A stretch of DNA of 64,000 nt from Arthrobacter sp. Edens01 (GTDB lineage Bacteria > Actinomycetota > Actinomycetes > Actinomycetales > Micrococcaceae), in assembly GCF_001307035.1 (NCBI RefSeq), contig NZ_LKIU01000006.1, forward strand, positions 248,398-312,397, written 5' to 3'. How positions within the stretch are numbered: position 1 is the stretch's first letter; every line of letters starts with the position of its first letter. Both the position numbers and the translations under genes were made by a program. Positions 51,670-61,623 of the stretch are shown here, piece by piece. The notes below the pieces were generated by a model that saw nothing but the letters and a program-made list of their open reading frames with translations, searched no databases and had not been told where the DNA came from.

Positions 51670-53217
51670 GTGGCCCTGGTCCTTCGGTACGCTGCCCGCT
51701 CCGACGTAGGTATGGTTCGTTTCAAGAACGACGACTCTGCCTATGTGGGGCGCTATCTTGCCGTTGTCGCAGACGGAATGGGTGGTCATGCAGGGGGCAA
51801 CGTGGCCTCCGCTTCCACTGTTCTGGACCTGGTCCACCTCGACCGCCCTGATCTTGACGACGTGGCCGTCACCGTCCTTGCTGATGAAATCCAGGCCGCA
51901 AATTCACTGCTCTCGGAGCTTGTCACCACGTCCCCGGATCTGTCCGGCATGGGCACGACGGTCACGGCCATGCTGCTTCAGGGCGACCGCCTGGCTTTGG
52001 CACATATTGGCGATTCCCGCGCCTACCGGCTCAAGGACGGCGTTTTTGAGCAGATAAGTGTGGATCACACCTTCGTTCAGCGGCTCATCGACGAGGGCCG
52101 TCTGCGGCCCGAAGACGCGGAAGTCCATCCCCATAAGAATGTGCTGATGCGCGTGCTGGGTGATGTGGACGCCAGTCCGGAACTTGATCTGGCTACCTTT
52201 GAGGTGGAACCGGGCGAGAAGTGGCTGCTGTGCTCAGACGGGCTCAATGCAGTCCTGCGGGACAGCGACATCGAGACCGTGCTGCGGGATTCCACGGATC
52301 TGGGCGCCGCCGTCGACACCCTCGTGGAACTAACCCTGGCGGGCGGGTCGCCGGACAACGTGACGGTGGCGATTATCGAGGTCGTTGAAGAGGCTGAAGC
52401 CCCCGCCCCGGCACCTGTCCGGGAACCTGCACCAGTCACGGCAGGGACCGCTGCCGTCAAGGCTGAGGGCGCTGCCGCCCGGCCACTGCCGGATCAAGCC
52501 GATACAACTGATGAACCGCATGCAGACGGCGAAGGCACCGGCACCGACGGCGAGGAGGCGAGAGAGGCAGACAGCCCCGCCCGCGCCGAACTCATCCGCA
52601 GGGATCTGGAGTCGAGGCCCCATGTGCTGGTCGGCGCCGCTTCGCTTGCCACCGAAACCGGACAGATTCCAATTGTCACCAAACGTTCGGCAGAACGGCG
52701 CGCGGCACGCCTGCTTATGCACAAGGCGGACGACGCTGGCAGCCCGGACGCGCCCGAGGATGCACCTGTTGAGCCGCGCAGGCGCCGCCGCTGGATCCTG
52801 CTGGTAGTCCTGGGAGTGATTGCCGCCCTGCTGGCCGCCGTCCTCTGGGTCGGTTACGCCTGGACGCAGACGCGCTACTACGTGGGATCGGCGGACAACC
52901 GGGTGGCCATTTACAACGGTGTGTCCCAAACCATCGGTCCGATCAAGCTTTCCCAGGTTGCGGAGACCACGAACATCCCGGTTGACAGCCTCCCCGAGTA
53001 CTGGCGCAGCCGTGTCAACGACACCGTTCCGGCCAGGGACCTCGTGCACGCCGAGCAGATTGTTGACCAGCTCCGCGGAACCGCGAAGGCGATCCTTTGC
53101 CCTCAGCCGGCAGATCCTGTTCCCTCGCCATCTCCTTCCGTACTCGCTGAGGCACTCGATGCTGCCACCACCACCGAAGCACTTCCTCCCATAGACGCCT
53201 GCGGAGGGCAGCAGTGA
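51670..53217 (+). CDS. pstP: PP2C-type Ser/Thr phosphatase PstP
   Basis: A 515-residue transmembrane phosphatase reversing the neighbouring kinases. The catalytic domain (about 1-240) has RSDVGMVRFKNDDSAY, the metal-binding VVADGMGGHAGG (about 34-45), GTTVTAMLL, HIGDSRAYRL and SPDNVTVAI (about 226-234). A long Ala/Glu-rich cytosolic linker (about 245-370, longer than in mycobacteria) precedes a membrane helix (about 376-398) and an extracytoplasmic domain of about 115 residues. GTG 51670 start; its stop overlaps the rodA start region. Confidence 0.94.
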   Translation: MALVLRYAARSDVGMVRFKNDDSAYVGRYLAVVADGMGGHAGGNVASASTVLDLVHLDRPDLDDVAVTVLADEIQAANSLLSELVTTSPDLSGMGTTVTAMLLQGDRLALAHIGDSRAYRLKDGVFEQISVDHTFVQRLIDEGRLRPEDAEVHPHKNVLMRVLGDVDASPELDLATFEVEPGEKWLLCSDGLNAVLRDSDIETVLRDSTDLGAAVDTLVELTLAGGSPDNVTVAIIEVVEEAEAPAPAPVREPAPVTAGTAAVKAEGAAARPLPDQADTTDEPHADGEGTGTDGEEAREADSPARAELIRRDLESRPHVLVGAASLATETGQIPIVTKRSAERRAARLLMHKADDAGSPDAPEDAPVEPRRRRRWILLVVLGVIAALLAAVLWVGYAWTQTRYYVGSADNRVAIYNGVSQTIGPIKLSQVAETTNIPVDSLPEYWRSRVNDTVPARDLVHAEQIVDQLRGTAKAILCPQPADPVPSPSPSVLAEALDAATTTEALPPIDACGGQQ

Positions 53218-54629
53218 TGTCAGAACTCGCAGCTCCGGCCAAACCGCGCCGCAACATCGAAGCCGTCCTGCTGGTGCTTGCCCTGGGCGTGGGCGTCGGC
53301 GCCAACATGCTCGTGGGCATCGATGAGGACCGTGCCTTCGATTCCGATTTTTGGGTCCAGGGCGGGACCCTCGTGGCCCTGGTACTGGCTTTCCACTTTG
53401 TGCTGCGCTTCCGCGCCAAATATGCCGACCCGGTAATACTTCCGGTCGTGACGGCCCTGAACGGCATCGGACTGGCAATGATCCACTGTCTGGACATTGC
53501 CGAGGGGACCACGGCAGCGGACCGCCAGCTGCTCTGGAGCACACTGGCCGTGGCAGTCGCCATTGGCGTTCTGTTCCTCATCAAGGACCACCGGATCCTG
53601 CGCCGCTACACCTATATCTCGCTGATCGTGAGCGCCGTCCTCCTCCTGCTTCCCCTGACGCCGCTTGGGCTGACCATTAACGGCGCCCGGATCTGGATCA
53701 GTGTTGGGGGCGGCACCTTCCAGCCCGGTGAAATCGCCAAGATCACCCTGGCCATATTCTTTGCGGGGTATCTGTCCACCAACCGCGACCTGATTCTGCT
53801 GGCAGGACGCAAGGTGGGTCCGCTGCAGTTTCCCCGCTTCAAGGACATGGGTCCCATGATGGCTGCGTGGGCCGTCAGCATCGGGGTCCTGGTATTCCAG
53901 CGCGATCTCGGTTCTTCCATCCTCTTCTTCGGCCTCTTTATGGCCATGATCTACGTGGCAACCAGCCGGGTGAGCTGGGTCCTGATCGGCCTCGGGCTAA
54001 TCGGTGCAGGCGGATTTGTGGCAACTCAGCTGTTCAGCCACGTTGCCCTGCGCATCGACGGCTGGCTAAACGCGTTCGACCCCGAAGTGATCGAACGTTC
54101 CCCGGGCGGAAGTTACCAGGTGGTGCAGGGTCTCTTTGGCCTCGCCAGCGGCGGCATGACCGGCACCGGCCTGGGGCAGGGACGCCCGGACATGGTCACG
54201 TATGCCAATTCGGACATGATTATTGCTGCGCTCGGCGAGGAGCTGGGCCTGATCGGAATCTTCGCAATCGTTCTTATGTACGTGCTGCTCGTTTCCCGCG
54301 GCTTCCGCGCGGCGCTGGGCACCCGGGACGGCTTCGGGAAGCTCCTGGCGTGCGGCCTCTCCTTCACCATCGCACTGCAGTGCTTCGTTGTGATTGGCGG
54401 TGTCACCCGCCTCATCCCGCTGACCGGCCTGACAACACCGTTTATGTCTGCCGGCGGTTCGTCACTGCTGGCCAACTGGATCATTGTGGCGCTGCTGCTG
54501 CTGATCTCCGACGCTGCCCGGCGCCCTGCTGCGACTGGACTTCTCACTGATATGGAACCTGCACTGGCCTCTCCCGCCGCTGGACGGGGACCGGGACGCA
54601 AAGGACGGAATGAGGTGACAGGAGTATGA
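53217..54629 (+). CDS. rodA: FtsW/RodA/SpoVE family lipid II polymerase
   Basis: SEDS glycosyltransferase for elongation, 470 residues with about 12 membrane helices. Signature segments are LGLTINGARIWISVGGGTFQPGEIAKI (a region about 147-173 containing the catalytic-side Gln-Pro-Glu), DLGSSILFFGLFMAMIY (about 226-242), and the C-terminal PLTGLTTPFMSAGGSSLLANW. It partners the class B PBP encoded next, four bases overlapping. I prefer ATG 53217, correctly spaced from GGAGGG, over the adjacent GTG 53214. Confidence 0.94.
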   Translation: MSELAAPAKPRRNIEAVLLVLALGVGVGANMLVGIDEDRAFDSDFWVQGGTLVALVLAFHFVLRFRAKYADPVILPVVTALNGIGLAMIHCLDIAEGTTAADRQLLWSTLAVAVAIGVLFLIKDHRILRRYTYISLIVSAVLLLLPLTPLGLTINGARIWISVGGGTFQPGEIAKITLAIFFAGYLSTNRDLILLAGRKVGPLQFPRFKDMGPMMAAWAVSIGVLVFQRDLGSSILFFGLFMAMIYVATSRVSWVLIGLGLIGAGGFVATQLFSHVALRIDGWLNAFDPEVIERSPGGSYQVVQGLFGLASGGMTGTGLGQGRPDMVTYANSDMIIAALGEELGLIGIFAIVLMYVLLVSRGFRAALGTRDGFGKLLACGLSFTIALQCFVVIGGVTRLIPLTGLTTPFMSAGGSSLLANWIIVALLLLISDAARRPAATGLLTDMEPALASPAAGRGPGRKGRNEVTGV

Positions 54630-56068
54630 ACCAGGCAATCCGCAACAGCTGGATCGTGGCCCTCGCCATGTTCCTCGCGATTCTGGGCTCGCTGACCTAC
54701 GTACAGTTCTTTGCAGCGGACGAACTCAACAAGAACCCGATCAACAGCCGGCAGCTCTACCAGGACTTCGGACAGAACCGCGGGTCCATCCTGGTGGACG
54801 GCGTTCCGATCGCAGAGTCCGTTCCTTCGAACGACCAGTTCAACTTCCAGCGGGTCTACAACAACCCCGAGGTGTATTCAGCGCTGACCGGTTACTTCTC
54901 CCTGGTACACGGCAGCAGCCAGCTGGAACAGGCCATGAATGACGAGCTGGCCGGCAACAGTGACCAGCAGTTCTTTGACCGGGTTGTACAGCTGCTTTCC
55001 GGTTCCCAGGCGGAGGGCGCCTCGGTGGAACTGACGATTGACCCACAGCTGCAGCAGATGGCCTACGACCTCATCCCTGACGGCCAGCGCGGTTCGATTG
55101 TGATGATGGATCCCAAGACCGGTGACATCCTGGCCATGGTTTCCAAACCGGCTTATGACACCAACCTGCTCGCCGGCCATGACACCGAAGAGGTAAATGC
55201 CAATATGGATGCGCTGCTCAGCGTTCCAGGCCTTTCCCCCTATCTGAACCCTGCCACGCAGTCCCTGCTGGCTCCCGGTTCCACCTTCAAGCTCATCGAC
55301 GCCGCAGCTGCCCTGGAGACCGGCAAGTTCAACGCCGAGTCCGTGATCCCAAATCCTGCTGCCCTGCCGCTGCCCGGGACCAACATTTCCCTGCCCAACT
55401 ACACCAACGGTGCCTGTGCAAGCCGCACGGAGGCGGACATCCAGTTCGCACTGGAACAGTCCTGCAACACGGTATTCGCGCAGATCGCCTGGGAGGTGGG
55501 ACAGGATGCCCTCTCGGAGCAGGCTTCGAAGTTCGGCTTCGGTGAGTCCTTCAGCATTCCGACTCCCGTCACCGCGAGCCAGTTCCCCGAGACCGAAGAC
55601 CAGGCCGAGCTTGCTCTCTCCTCCATTGGCCAGGGAAGCGTCACGGCGACTCCGCTGCAGGTGGCAATGATTTCAGCTGCCATAGCCAACAACGGCGTGC
55701 AGATGACTCCTAACCTCATCAAGACAGTCCGGGCTCCCGACCTCTCGGTGCTGAACGAGCCCGAGCCCACCGTGCTGAACGATTCGATCAGCCCCGGCAC
55801 TGCCGCCCAGCTGACCGACTGGATGGTCAGCGTAGTAGACAACGGCACCGCCTCCGCAGCCAGGATCCCCGGGGTGAAGGTTGCAGGCAAGACCGGCACG
55901 GCGGAAGTCCAGGACCGCGGCGACAACGCCTGGTTCACCGGGTTCGCCCCAGCCGATGACCCGGAGGTAGTCATTTCCATCGTGATGGAAAATGTTGACC
56001 TGGCCACCGGATCCCAATTGACCACTCCAAGCGCGCAAAAACTCCTAGAGGCGGTGTTGAATAAGTGA
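54626..56068 (+). CDS. pbpA: Class B penicillin-binding protein PbpA
   Basis: D,D-transpeptidase acting with RodA, 480 residues. One N-terminal membrane helix (about 8-28) anchors an extracytoplasmic dimerisation region and a transpeptidase domain with APGSTFK (catalytic Ser219, Lys222), SCN (Ser279, Asn281) and AGKTGTAE (Lys422). The short N-terminal domain is typical of actinobacterial PbpA. The start ATG overlaps rodA by four bases, and the following kinase begins inside its stop (GTGA). Confidence 0.94.
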   Translation: MNQAIRNSWIVALAMFLAILGSLTYVQFFAADELNKNPINSRQLYQDFGQNRGSILVDGVPIAESVPSNDQFNFQRVYNNPEVYSALTGYFSLVHGSSQLEQAMNDELAGNSDQQFFDRVVQLLSGSQAEGASVELTIDPQLQQMAYDLIPDGQRGSIVMMDPKTGDILAMVSKPAYDTNLLAGHDTEEVNANMDALLSVPGLSPYLNPATQSLLAPGSTFKLIDAAAALETGKFNAESVIPNPAALPLPGTNISLPNYTNGACASRTEADIQFALEQSCNTVFAQIAWEVGQDALSEQASKFGFGESFSIPTPVTASQFPETEDQAELALSSIGQGSVTATPLQVAMISAAIANNGVQMTPNLIKTVRAPDLSVLNEPEPTVLNDSISPGTAAQLTDWMVSVVDNGTASAARIPGVKVAGKTGTAEVQDRGDNAWFTGFAPADDPEVVISIVMENVDLATGSQLTTPSAQKLLEAVLNK

Positions 56069-57843
56069 GGCCTACTTCGGGAATCACCTTAGGCGGCAGG
56101 TTCCAGCTGACCGATCGTATAGCCATCGGCGGTATGGGCGAGGTCTGGAAAGCACGGGACCTTGTCCTGGGCCGGATCGTTGCCATCAAGATCCTCAAGG
56201 AGGAGTACACCGGCGACCCGGGCTTCCTGAACCGTTTCCGCGCTGAGGCACGCCACACCGCACTGTTGAACCACGAAGGCATCGCCAACGTGTTCGACTA
56301 CGGCGAGGAGGAGGGTTCCGCCTATCTGGTGATGGAGCTCGTCCCCGGCCAGCCGCTCTCCACCATCATCGAGCGCGAGAAGGTCCTTTCCCCGGACCGC
56401 ACCCTCTCGATCATTGGACAGACGGCCACTGCTCTGGCAGTCGCGCACCGGCAGGGACTGGTGCACCGGGACGTCAAGCCCGGCAACCTGCTGATCATGC
56501 CGGACGGGCGGGTAAAGATCACCGACTTCGGCATTGCGCGCCTTGCCGACCAGGTCCCGCTCACCGCCACCGGCCAGGTCATGGGTACGGCACAGTACCT
56601 CGCCCCCGAGCAGGCCACCGGCCAGCAGGCGACCGGTTCGAGCGACATTTATGCCCTTGGAGTCATCGGCTACGAACTGCTTGCCGGTACCCGCCCGTTC
56701 TCGGGCGAATCCCAGATCGCCATTGCGCTGGCACAGGTCAACGACACTCCGCCTCCGCTGCCGGAGTCGATACCGGCTCCGGTACGGGCGCTGATCATGT
56801 CCATGCTTGCCAAGGATCCGGCAGACCGTCCGGCCGACGCCGAGGCCCTTGCCCGCGCTGTTGCGGCCATCCGCCGCGGCGACATCAGCGCTGCTCAGCA
56901 GGCTGTACCCGGCATGCTGCTTTTCGGTTCCGGAGGCACAGCGGCAACCAGCACGGTCACCGCACCGGTGCCCATGCCCGGCGACACGTCTGCAACGCGC
57001 GTCGTGGACACCTCTCCCTCAACCTCGGCCCTGCCCATGGCCAACGCGGGTGAGCAGACCGGTGCCCTGGCAGCGTCACGTGAGTGGACCGATGAAGACG
57101 TAGACAGCGACGGCGACGGCTACGGAAATGACGGCTACGGAAATGACGATGCGGACCAGCCGAAGCGCAAGAAGTGGCTGATCCCGCTGATCGTTATCCT
57201 GGCTCTGGTCCTGGCGGGCATCATCGCCATGATCGTAGTGAACCTGAACTCCGACCCCGCCGGAGACAGCAAGCCGACGACGTCGCCGTCCGCCTCGGTC
57301 TCGAGCAGCCCTACCCGCAGCAGCGCCTCGCCGACGTCGAATTCCCCGTCTCCGACAACTTCAGAGCCCAGCCCGTCTACCGAGGCTCCTGAAATCACGA
57401 TCAACGCTGCCCAGTACCAGGGCCGGAACGTAAACGAAGTGTCCCAGGAGCTCAGCAGCCTTGGGCTGGCGGTCAGCCGCAACCCGGTGCCGTCAGACCA
57501 GCCCGAGGGCACTGTCCTGGACGTTAACCCGGTTGGCCCGCTCTCCCGGGGTGACGCAATCGCAATTACCTACTCCAGCGGCCCTGAACTCGTCACCGTC
57601 CCCGGTGGACTCATGGACACCCAGGCATCCGCAGCGAGCCAGTCGATTGTAGCCGCGGGGCTCGTTCCCAACCGGGTGGAGCAGCCCGGCAGCCAGCCTG
57701 CGGGCACTGTTATCAGCGTGAACCCCCGTGAGGGCAGCTCTGTTCCGCGCGGTTCCACGGTGACCATTGTCATTTCCTCCGGCCCCGCCCCCTCCGCGTC
57801 GACACCTGCCGCCGGAGAAACCACGAATCCTGACGGACCGTAA
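56065..57843 (+). CDS. pknA: PknA-like Ser/Thr kinase with extracellular PASTA domains
   Basis: A 592-residue transmembrane kinase. The kinase domain (about 10-275) has Lys42, [19 protein letters not shown] and the APEQATG segment. An acidic linker contains [17 protein letters not shown] (about 346-362), with a duplicated DGYGN made by a 15-bp DNA repeat. A membrane helix (about 372-394) follows, then a Ser/Pro/Thr-rich linker and two PASTA domains (about 445-575). Mycobacterial PknA lacks PASTA domains, so the name follows gene order. GTG 56065 start, GTGA overlap with pbpA. Confidence 0.9.
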   Translation: MRPTSGITLGGRFQLTDRIAIGGMGEVWKARDLVLGRIVAIKILKEEYTGDPGFLNRFRAEARHTALLNHEGIANVFDYGEEEGSAYLVMELVPGQPLSTIIEREKVLSPDRTLSIIGQTATALAVAHRQGLVHRDVKPGNLLIMPDGRVKITDFGIARLADQVPLTATGQVMGTAQYLAPEQATGQQATGSSDIYALGVIGYELLAGTRPFSGESQIAIALAQVNDTPPPLPESIPAPVRALIMSMLAKDPADRPADAEALARAVAAIRRGDISAAQQAVPGMLLFGSGGTAATSTVTAPVPMPGDTSATRVVDTSPSTSALPMANAGEQTGALAASREWTDEDVDSDGDGYGNDGYGNDDADQPKRKKWLIPLIVILALVLAGIIAMIVVNLNSDPAGDSKPTTSPSASVSSSPTRSSASPTSNSPSPTTSEPSPSTEAPEITINAAQYQGRNVNEVSQELSSLGLAVSRNPVPSDQPEGTVLDVNPVGPLSRGDAIAITYSSGPELVTVPGGLMDTQASAASQSIVAAGLVPNRVEQPGSQPAGTVISVNPREGSSVPRGSTVTIVISSGPAPSASTPAAGETTNPDGP

Positions 57844-57848
57844 CCACC

Positions 57849-59744
57849 ATGAGTTCGGACTTCCTAAAGGGACACCCAACGCTGAACACCGACCGGATCC
57901 TTGACGGCCGGTATGAAGTGGGTGAGCTTATCGGCCGCGGAGGCATGGCCGATGTTTACCTGGGCCGCGATTCGAGGCTCGGCCGGGCCGTCGCCATCAA
58001 GGTGCTGCGCCCTGACTTGGCGCGCGATCCGCTGTTCCAGTCGCGGTTCCGCAGGGAAGCCCAGGCCGTCGCCGGCCTGAACCACTCCGCAATCGTCTCT
58101 GTCTATGACACCGGCGACCAGGCCCCGGCCAGCGGCTCCCCTGACGAAGTACGGCTTCCTTTCATCGTTATGGAGTACGTATCCGGACGGACTCTTCGGG
58201 ACCTCATCAAGTCCGGTGACGTCACCGTTGACGAGGCTGTCGATTACACCCTGGGAGTCCTGGCTGCCCTGGAGTACAGCCACCGTTCCGGCATTGTGCA
58301 CCGGGACATCAAGCCAGCCAACGTGATGGTGACCCACGACGGCCACGTGAAGGTCATGGACTTCGGCATTGCACGCGCAATTGCAGACTCCGCGGCCACC
58401 ATGACACAAACCCAGGCAGTTATCGGAACGGCGCAGTACCTCTCACCCGAGCAGGCCCGCGGCGAAACCGTTGACGCCCGCAGCGACCTCTACTCAGCGG
58501 CGTGCCTGCTGTTCGAGATGCTCGCCGGGCGGCCCCCGTTCATCGGGGACAGCCCGGTCTCGGTTGCCTACCAGCACGTGCGGGAGGCACCCCCCAAAGC
58601 GAGCAGCTTCAACCCCGAGGTGACCCCCGCCCTTGATTCTGTGCTCGGGCATGCCCTCACCAAGGACCGTAATGAGCGGTACCAGAATGCGCACGCCTTC
58701 CGCGAGGCCCTCCTGGCGGCACGCGCCGGCACGGTAGACCCGCATCCAACGGCCGCCACACAGGCTGTCCCTCGCCAGTCCGTGCGCTCTGAGCCCGTTC
58801 CCTCCGATGAGCCGCGCACCCGCGCCATGGCACGTGTGCTCGAAGGCGGCCCTCTCACAAGCATCTCCGCCAGCGATTTGGACGAAGAAGAGGATAATTC
58901 AATCCTTCCTCCGTCCAGCCGTGCGGACGGGAATCCAGAGCGCAGCGGACGCCGCAGGGCCTGGATCATCACCCTGTTCGCGGCTATTGCGCTGATTCTG
59001 GCCGGCGGCAGCATTTACGCCTACAACCTCGTGAACCAGCCGCCTCCGCCGCCCGCGGTGGCAAGCATCCCGGACGTGGAGAACATGTCCCAGACTGACG
59101 CGATCAATGCGTTGCTTGCCGAAGGATTCAGGGCGCCGGTGACCGAACCCCAGTACAGCGACACAGTTGAGCCGGGCCTGGCCATCGGCACTGAGCCGGA
59201 GGCTGGCAGCACAGTGGAGCTCGACAGCGACATAACCCTCCTGATCTCCCAGGGCCCGTCTGCAGTACAGATCCCGGATACGCTGCCCGGGATGAGCGAG
59301 GCCCAGGCACGCGACACACTCCGCCTGCTTGGCCTGCAGGGAGGGGACACGGCCACGGCCAATAGTCCCACCGTCCCGGAAGGCAGGGTTATCGAGACCA
59401 AACCTGGTGTTGGTACTTCCGTCCAGACGGGAAGCACCGTGGATTTGGTGCTGTCCACCGGCAAGGTCACGGTCCCGAACCTCGTGGACACCAACGTGGA
59501 AGAAGCAAAGGCCTACCTCGCCGATCCCGCCTACGGGCTGGGGGTAGAGGTGGAAGAAGTCGAGAACAGTGTGGTTGAGCCGGGTACCGTGACTGGCCAG
59601 AGTGCGCCCGCCGGAAGCGACGTGCCGCAGGGAAGCACCATCACACTGACGGTGGCCAAGGCTCCTGAGCCCTCGCCGTCGGCCTCGCCCAGCTCCTCCG
59701 CATCACCATCGGCACCGGGAAACCGCAGGGGAGGCAACGGCTGA
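57849..59744 (+). CDS. pknB: Ser/Thr kinase PknB with PASTA domains
   Basis: A 631-residue receptor-type kinase that senses lipid II or muropeptides and phosphorylates cell-wall proteins. The kinase domain (about 22-285) contains IGRGGMADVYLGRD (about 28-41), Lys51, HRDIKPANV (from His151; Asp153), DFG (171-173) and the activation loop with TMTQTQAVIGTAQYLSPEQ (about 184-202), the usual autophosphorylation threonines. A membrane helix (about 372-394) is followed by at least three PASTA repeats (about 405-605) and a Ser/Pro tail. Five bases separate it from pknA. The ribosome site is weak, perhaps relying on coupling. Confidence 0.95.
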   Translation: MSSDFLKGHPTLNTDRILDGRYEVGELIGRGGMADVYLGRDSRLGRAVAIKVLRPDLARDPLFQSRFRREAQAVAGLNHSAIVSVYDTGDQAPASGSPDEVRLPFIVMEYVSGRTLRDLIKSGDVTVDEAVDYTLGVLAALEYSHRSGIVHRDIKPANVMVTHDGHVKVMDFGIARAIADSAATMTQTQAVIGTAQYLSPEQARGETVDARSDLYSAACLLFEMLAGRPPFIGDSPVSVAYQHVREAPPKASSFNPEVTPALDSVLGHALTKDRNERYQNAHAFREALLAARAGTVDPHPTAATQAVPRQSVRSEPVPSDEPRTRAMARVLEGGPLTSISASDLDEEEDNSILPPSSRADGNPERSGRRRAWIITLFAAIALILAGGSIYAYNLVNQPPPPPAVASIPDVENMSQTDAINALLAEGFRAPVTEPQYSDTVEPGLAIGTEPEAGSTVELDSDITLLISQGPSAVQIPDTLPGMSEAQARDTLRLLGLQGGDTATANSPTVPEGRVIETKPGVGTSVQTGSTVDLVLSTGKVTVPNLVDTNVEEAKAYLADPAYGLGVEVEEVENSVVEPGTVTGQSAPAGSDVPQGSTITLTVAKAPEPSPSASPSSSASPSAPGNRRGGNG

Positions 59745-59774
59745 CCGTTCCGGCCGGCTCTTGACTGCGGTTCC

Positions 59775-60419
59775 TCAGCCTGCGGAACTGATCAGCGGGC
59801 TCAGCGTTGAAGCGTGCGCTGCGGCCCCGGTGAGTCCCAGGGTTTCCAGCCAGTTCCCCAGCATCTGGTAGCCACCCTCCGTGAGTACCGATTCCGGATG
59901 GAACTGGACGCCGGACAGGGGAGCGGTGCGGTGGCGCAGTCCCATGATGATGCCGCTTTGCGTCCTGGCCGTCACTTCCAGCTCTTCCGGTACTGATTCC
60001 GCCACCGCTGCGAGGGAGTGGTAGCGGGTAGCAGTCAGGGGGCTGGAGAGTCCTGCAAACACGTCAGTTCCCTCGTGCTGAATCTGGGAAGTCTTGCCGT
60101 GCATAAGTTCCGGTGCGTGCGTGACCGTACCGCCAAATGCTTCGGCCAGAGCCTGATGACCAAGGCAGATGCCAAGCATGGGCTTGTTATTGGTACTGCA
60201 CCAGCGGATCAAGTCGATGCAGATACCCGCCTCTGCCGGGGCCCCGGGTCCGGGGGACACAAGGACACCGTCGTGCTCGGCAGCCATTTCCCGGGCCTGG
60301 TCGGCACTGAGGTCGTCATTGCGGATAACGGTTGTCTCAGCGCCCAGTTCCTGGAGGTACCCCACCAGGGTGTAGACAAAGCTGTCGTAGTTGTCGACCA
60401 CAAGGATGCGGGTACTCAT
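59775..60419 (-). CDS. pabA: Class I glutamine amidotransferase, PabA/TrpG type
   Basis: Glutaminase subunit for aminodeoxychorismate or anthranilate synthase. The 214-residue protein has VVDNYDSFVYTLVGYL (about 7-22), SPGPGAPAEAG (about 55-65), the nucleophile in GICLGHQ (Cys85) and FHPESVLTEGG (His and Glu, about 173-183). No pabB or trpE is nearby; this orphan location beside the pknB operon is common in actinobacteria, where the gene may serve folate synthesis. The start codon overlaps the stop of a 59-residue membrane protein gene by four bases. Confidence 0.88.
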   Translation of the reverse strand: MSTRILVVDNYDSFVYTLVGYLQELGAETTVIRNDDLSADQAREMAAEHDGVLVSPGPGAPAEAGICIDLIRWCSTNNKPMLGICLGHQALAEAFGGTVTHAPELMHGKTSQIQHEGTDVFAGLSSPLTATRYHSLAAVAESVPEELEVTARTQSGIIMGLRHRTAPLSGVQFHPESVLTEGGYQMLGNWLETLGLTGAAAHASTLSPLISSAG

Positions 60420-60595
60420 TGCGTTTCAGAACCGCCAATCGTTGAATCCGTGAGGGGTGCCAGGAAACTGAATTCCGAGAACCAGGGGAAGACGTACATC
60501 ATCAGGACCAGCACCACTCCGGCTGCCAGCACGAGAGCCGTAAGAATACGAACCCACAGGGGCCCCGGAAGATGCCGGAAGATCCAAGCGTACAT
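60416..60595 (-). CDS. 59-residue membrane protein between sortase and PabA genes
   Basis: A small, uninterrupted ORF (ATG 60595 to TGA 60416) reading MYAWIFRHLPGPLWVRIL and then a single membrane helix (about 16-38, LTALVLAAGVVLVLMMYVF), ending in an acidic/polar tail. Its stop overlaps the pabA start as ATGA and its start follows the sortase stop closely, so the three genes are one coupled unit. I recognise no domain; conserved aromatic PLWVRI suggests a real family. Likely function unknown, probably a membrane accessory of the sortase or kinase region. Confidence 0.75.
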   Translation of the reverse strand: MYAWIFRHLPGPLWVRILTALVLAAGVVLVLMMYVFPWFSEFSFLAPLTDSTIGGSETQ

Positions 60596-60596
60596 T

Positions 60597-61409
60597 TTAT
60601 CCCTGTCCTGCAGAGTTACGGCTGACGACTGCGGCTATCTCTTCGGGCGGTCCAGCTGATGCCGGCTGCCACGAGTCCAAAACTGCGTAGGAGATGAAGC
60701 GCTCCTCCGAACCAAACCGCGGATTGCAGGTGGTCAGCGTCAGGATGCGTTCTTCAGGCGCTATACCCGGCTGCGTGGGCACGGGGGCCAGTACGTCCAC
60801 CCGGTCCGGCAGGACAATCTGGCTGTTGCGGAACACGTAGGTGTAGTAGCCCTGGGCGGTCTGCACATAGATCCGGTCTCCGGGCACGAGGGTGTCGACG
60901 GCGTCCAGCACCTGCCCGTGGGTCTGGCGGTGTCCGGCCAGGGCAAAGTTGCCAACCTCTCCCGGCATTGCTGTTTCGGGGTAGTGGCCCAGCCCCAGTG
61001 TGTCCAGGACCTCGGTGCCCACGCCCTGTGTGACAGGACGGGCATGCTCGGCGCCAAACCGGGGAATATAGATTGCGGCAAAGGTAGTTCCGTCGGTTTC
61101 CGGGGCTGGAAGCACCGCAGGGTCACCGTATGATTCGGGAAGCGGGATGGCCGGTGCTGCGGGGGCGGGCTCAAACCCGGCAAACAGCTCCTCCATGGCT
61201 GCTTCCTGGTTCCGGTCAGCTTCGATGTTGGTCCACCAGAGTTCCCAGACGACGAACAGCACCAGAACCAGGCCAAGGGTAATCAGCAGTTCGCCCATCA
61301 CCTGTACGGCCATGGCGCCTTTGCCCCGTCTGCGCCGGGGAACGCGTGGCTTGCCGGATGGCGGCTCCGCAGCCTCAACTCCCCCGATTTTGTTAGCGGT
61401 ACTCTCCAC
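60597..61409 (-). CDS. srtE: Class E sortase
   Basis: A cysteine transpeptidase that anchors surface proteins to peptidoglycan. The 270-residue protein has a basic cytosolic N-terminus, one membrane helix (about 38-58) and an extracytoplasmic sortase domain (about 105-250). The catalytic triad is His160 (AGHRQTHG), Cys228 (LTLTTC) and Arg237 (NPRFGSEER). The NPRFGSEERFI form is typical of actinobacterial class E enzymes, which prefer LAxTG signals. I saw no candidate substrate gene in this window. GTG 61409 start; coupled downstream to the 59-residue protein and pabA. Confidence 0.93.
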   Translation of the reverse strand: MESTANKIGGVEAAEPPSGKPRVPRRRRGKGAMAVQVMGELLITLGLVLVLFVVWELWWTNIEADRNQEAAMEELFAGFEPAPAAPAIPLPESYGDPAVLPAPETDGTTFAAIYIPRFGAEHARPVTQGVGTEVLDTLGLGHYPETAMPGEVGNFALAGHRQTHGQVLDAVDTLVPGDRIYVQTAQGYYTYVFRNSQIVLPDRVDVLAPVPTQPGIAPEERILTLTTCNPRFGSEERFISYAVLDSWQPASAGPPEEIAAVVSRNSAGQG

Positions 61410-61623
61410 CCGGTTCCGGTCCTCTCAATGGCTGGCCGCGCATCCGGGCACGCCCGGTCTGCTCATTCGCTACGATTGGATGAGAGGGACCTTACACAAC
61501 CGCCCGGCCCACCGCAGATACCCCGTCAGGATATAGCCAGCGGACCAGCCCAGGCGAGCTGTGCGGGGAACCCGCAGACCATAACCGTGCCGGCGTCCAG
61601 AGCCGGTTCCGCTAGGAGGATCC

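Noticed and set aside
57115-57144. Tandem 15-bp repeat in pknA as a mobile or recombination site
   Set aside because: It is in frame, encodes a repeated DGYGN and is best explained by slippage inside a disordered linker.
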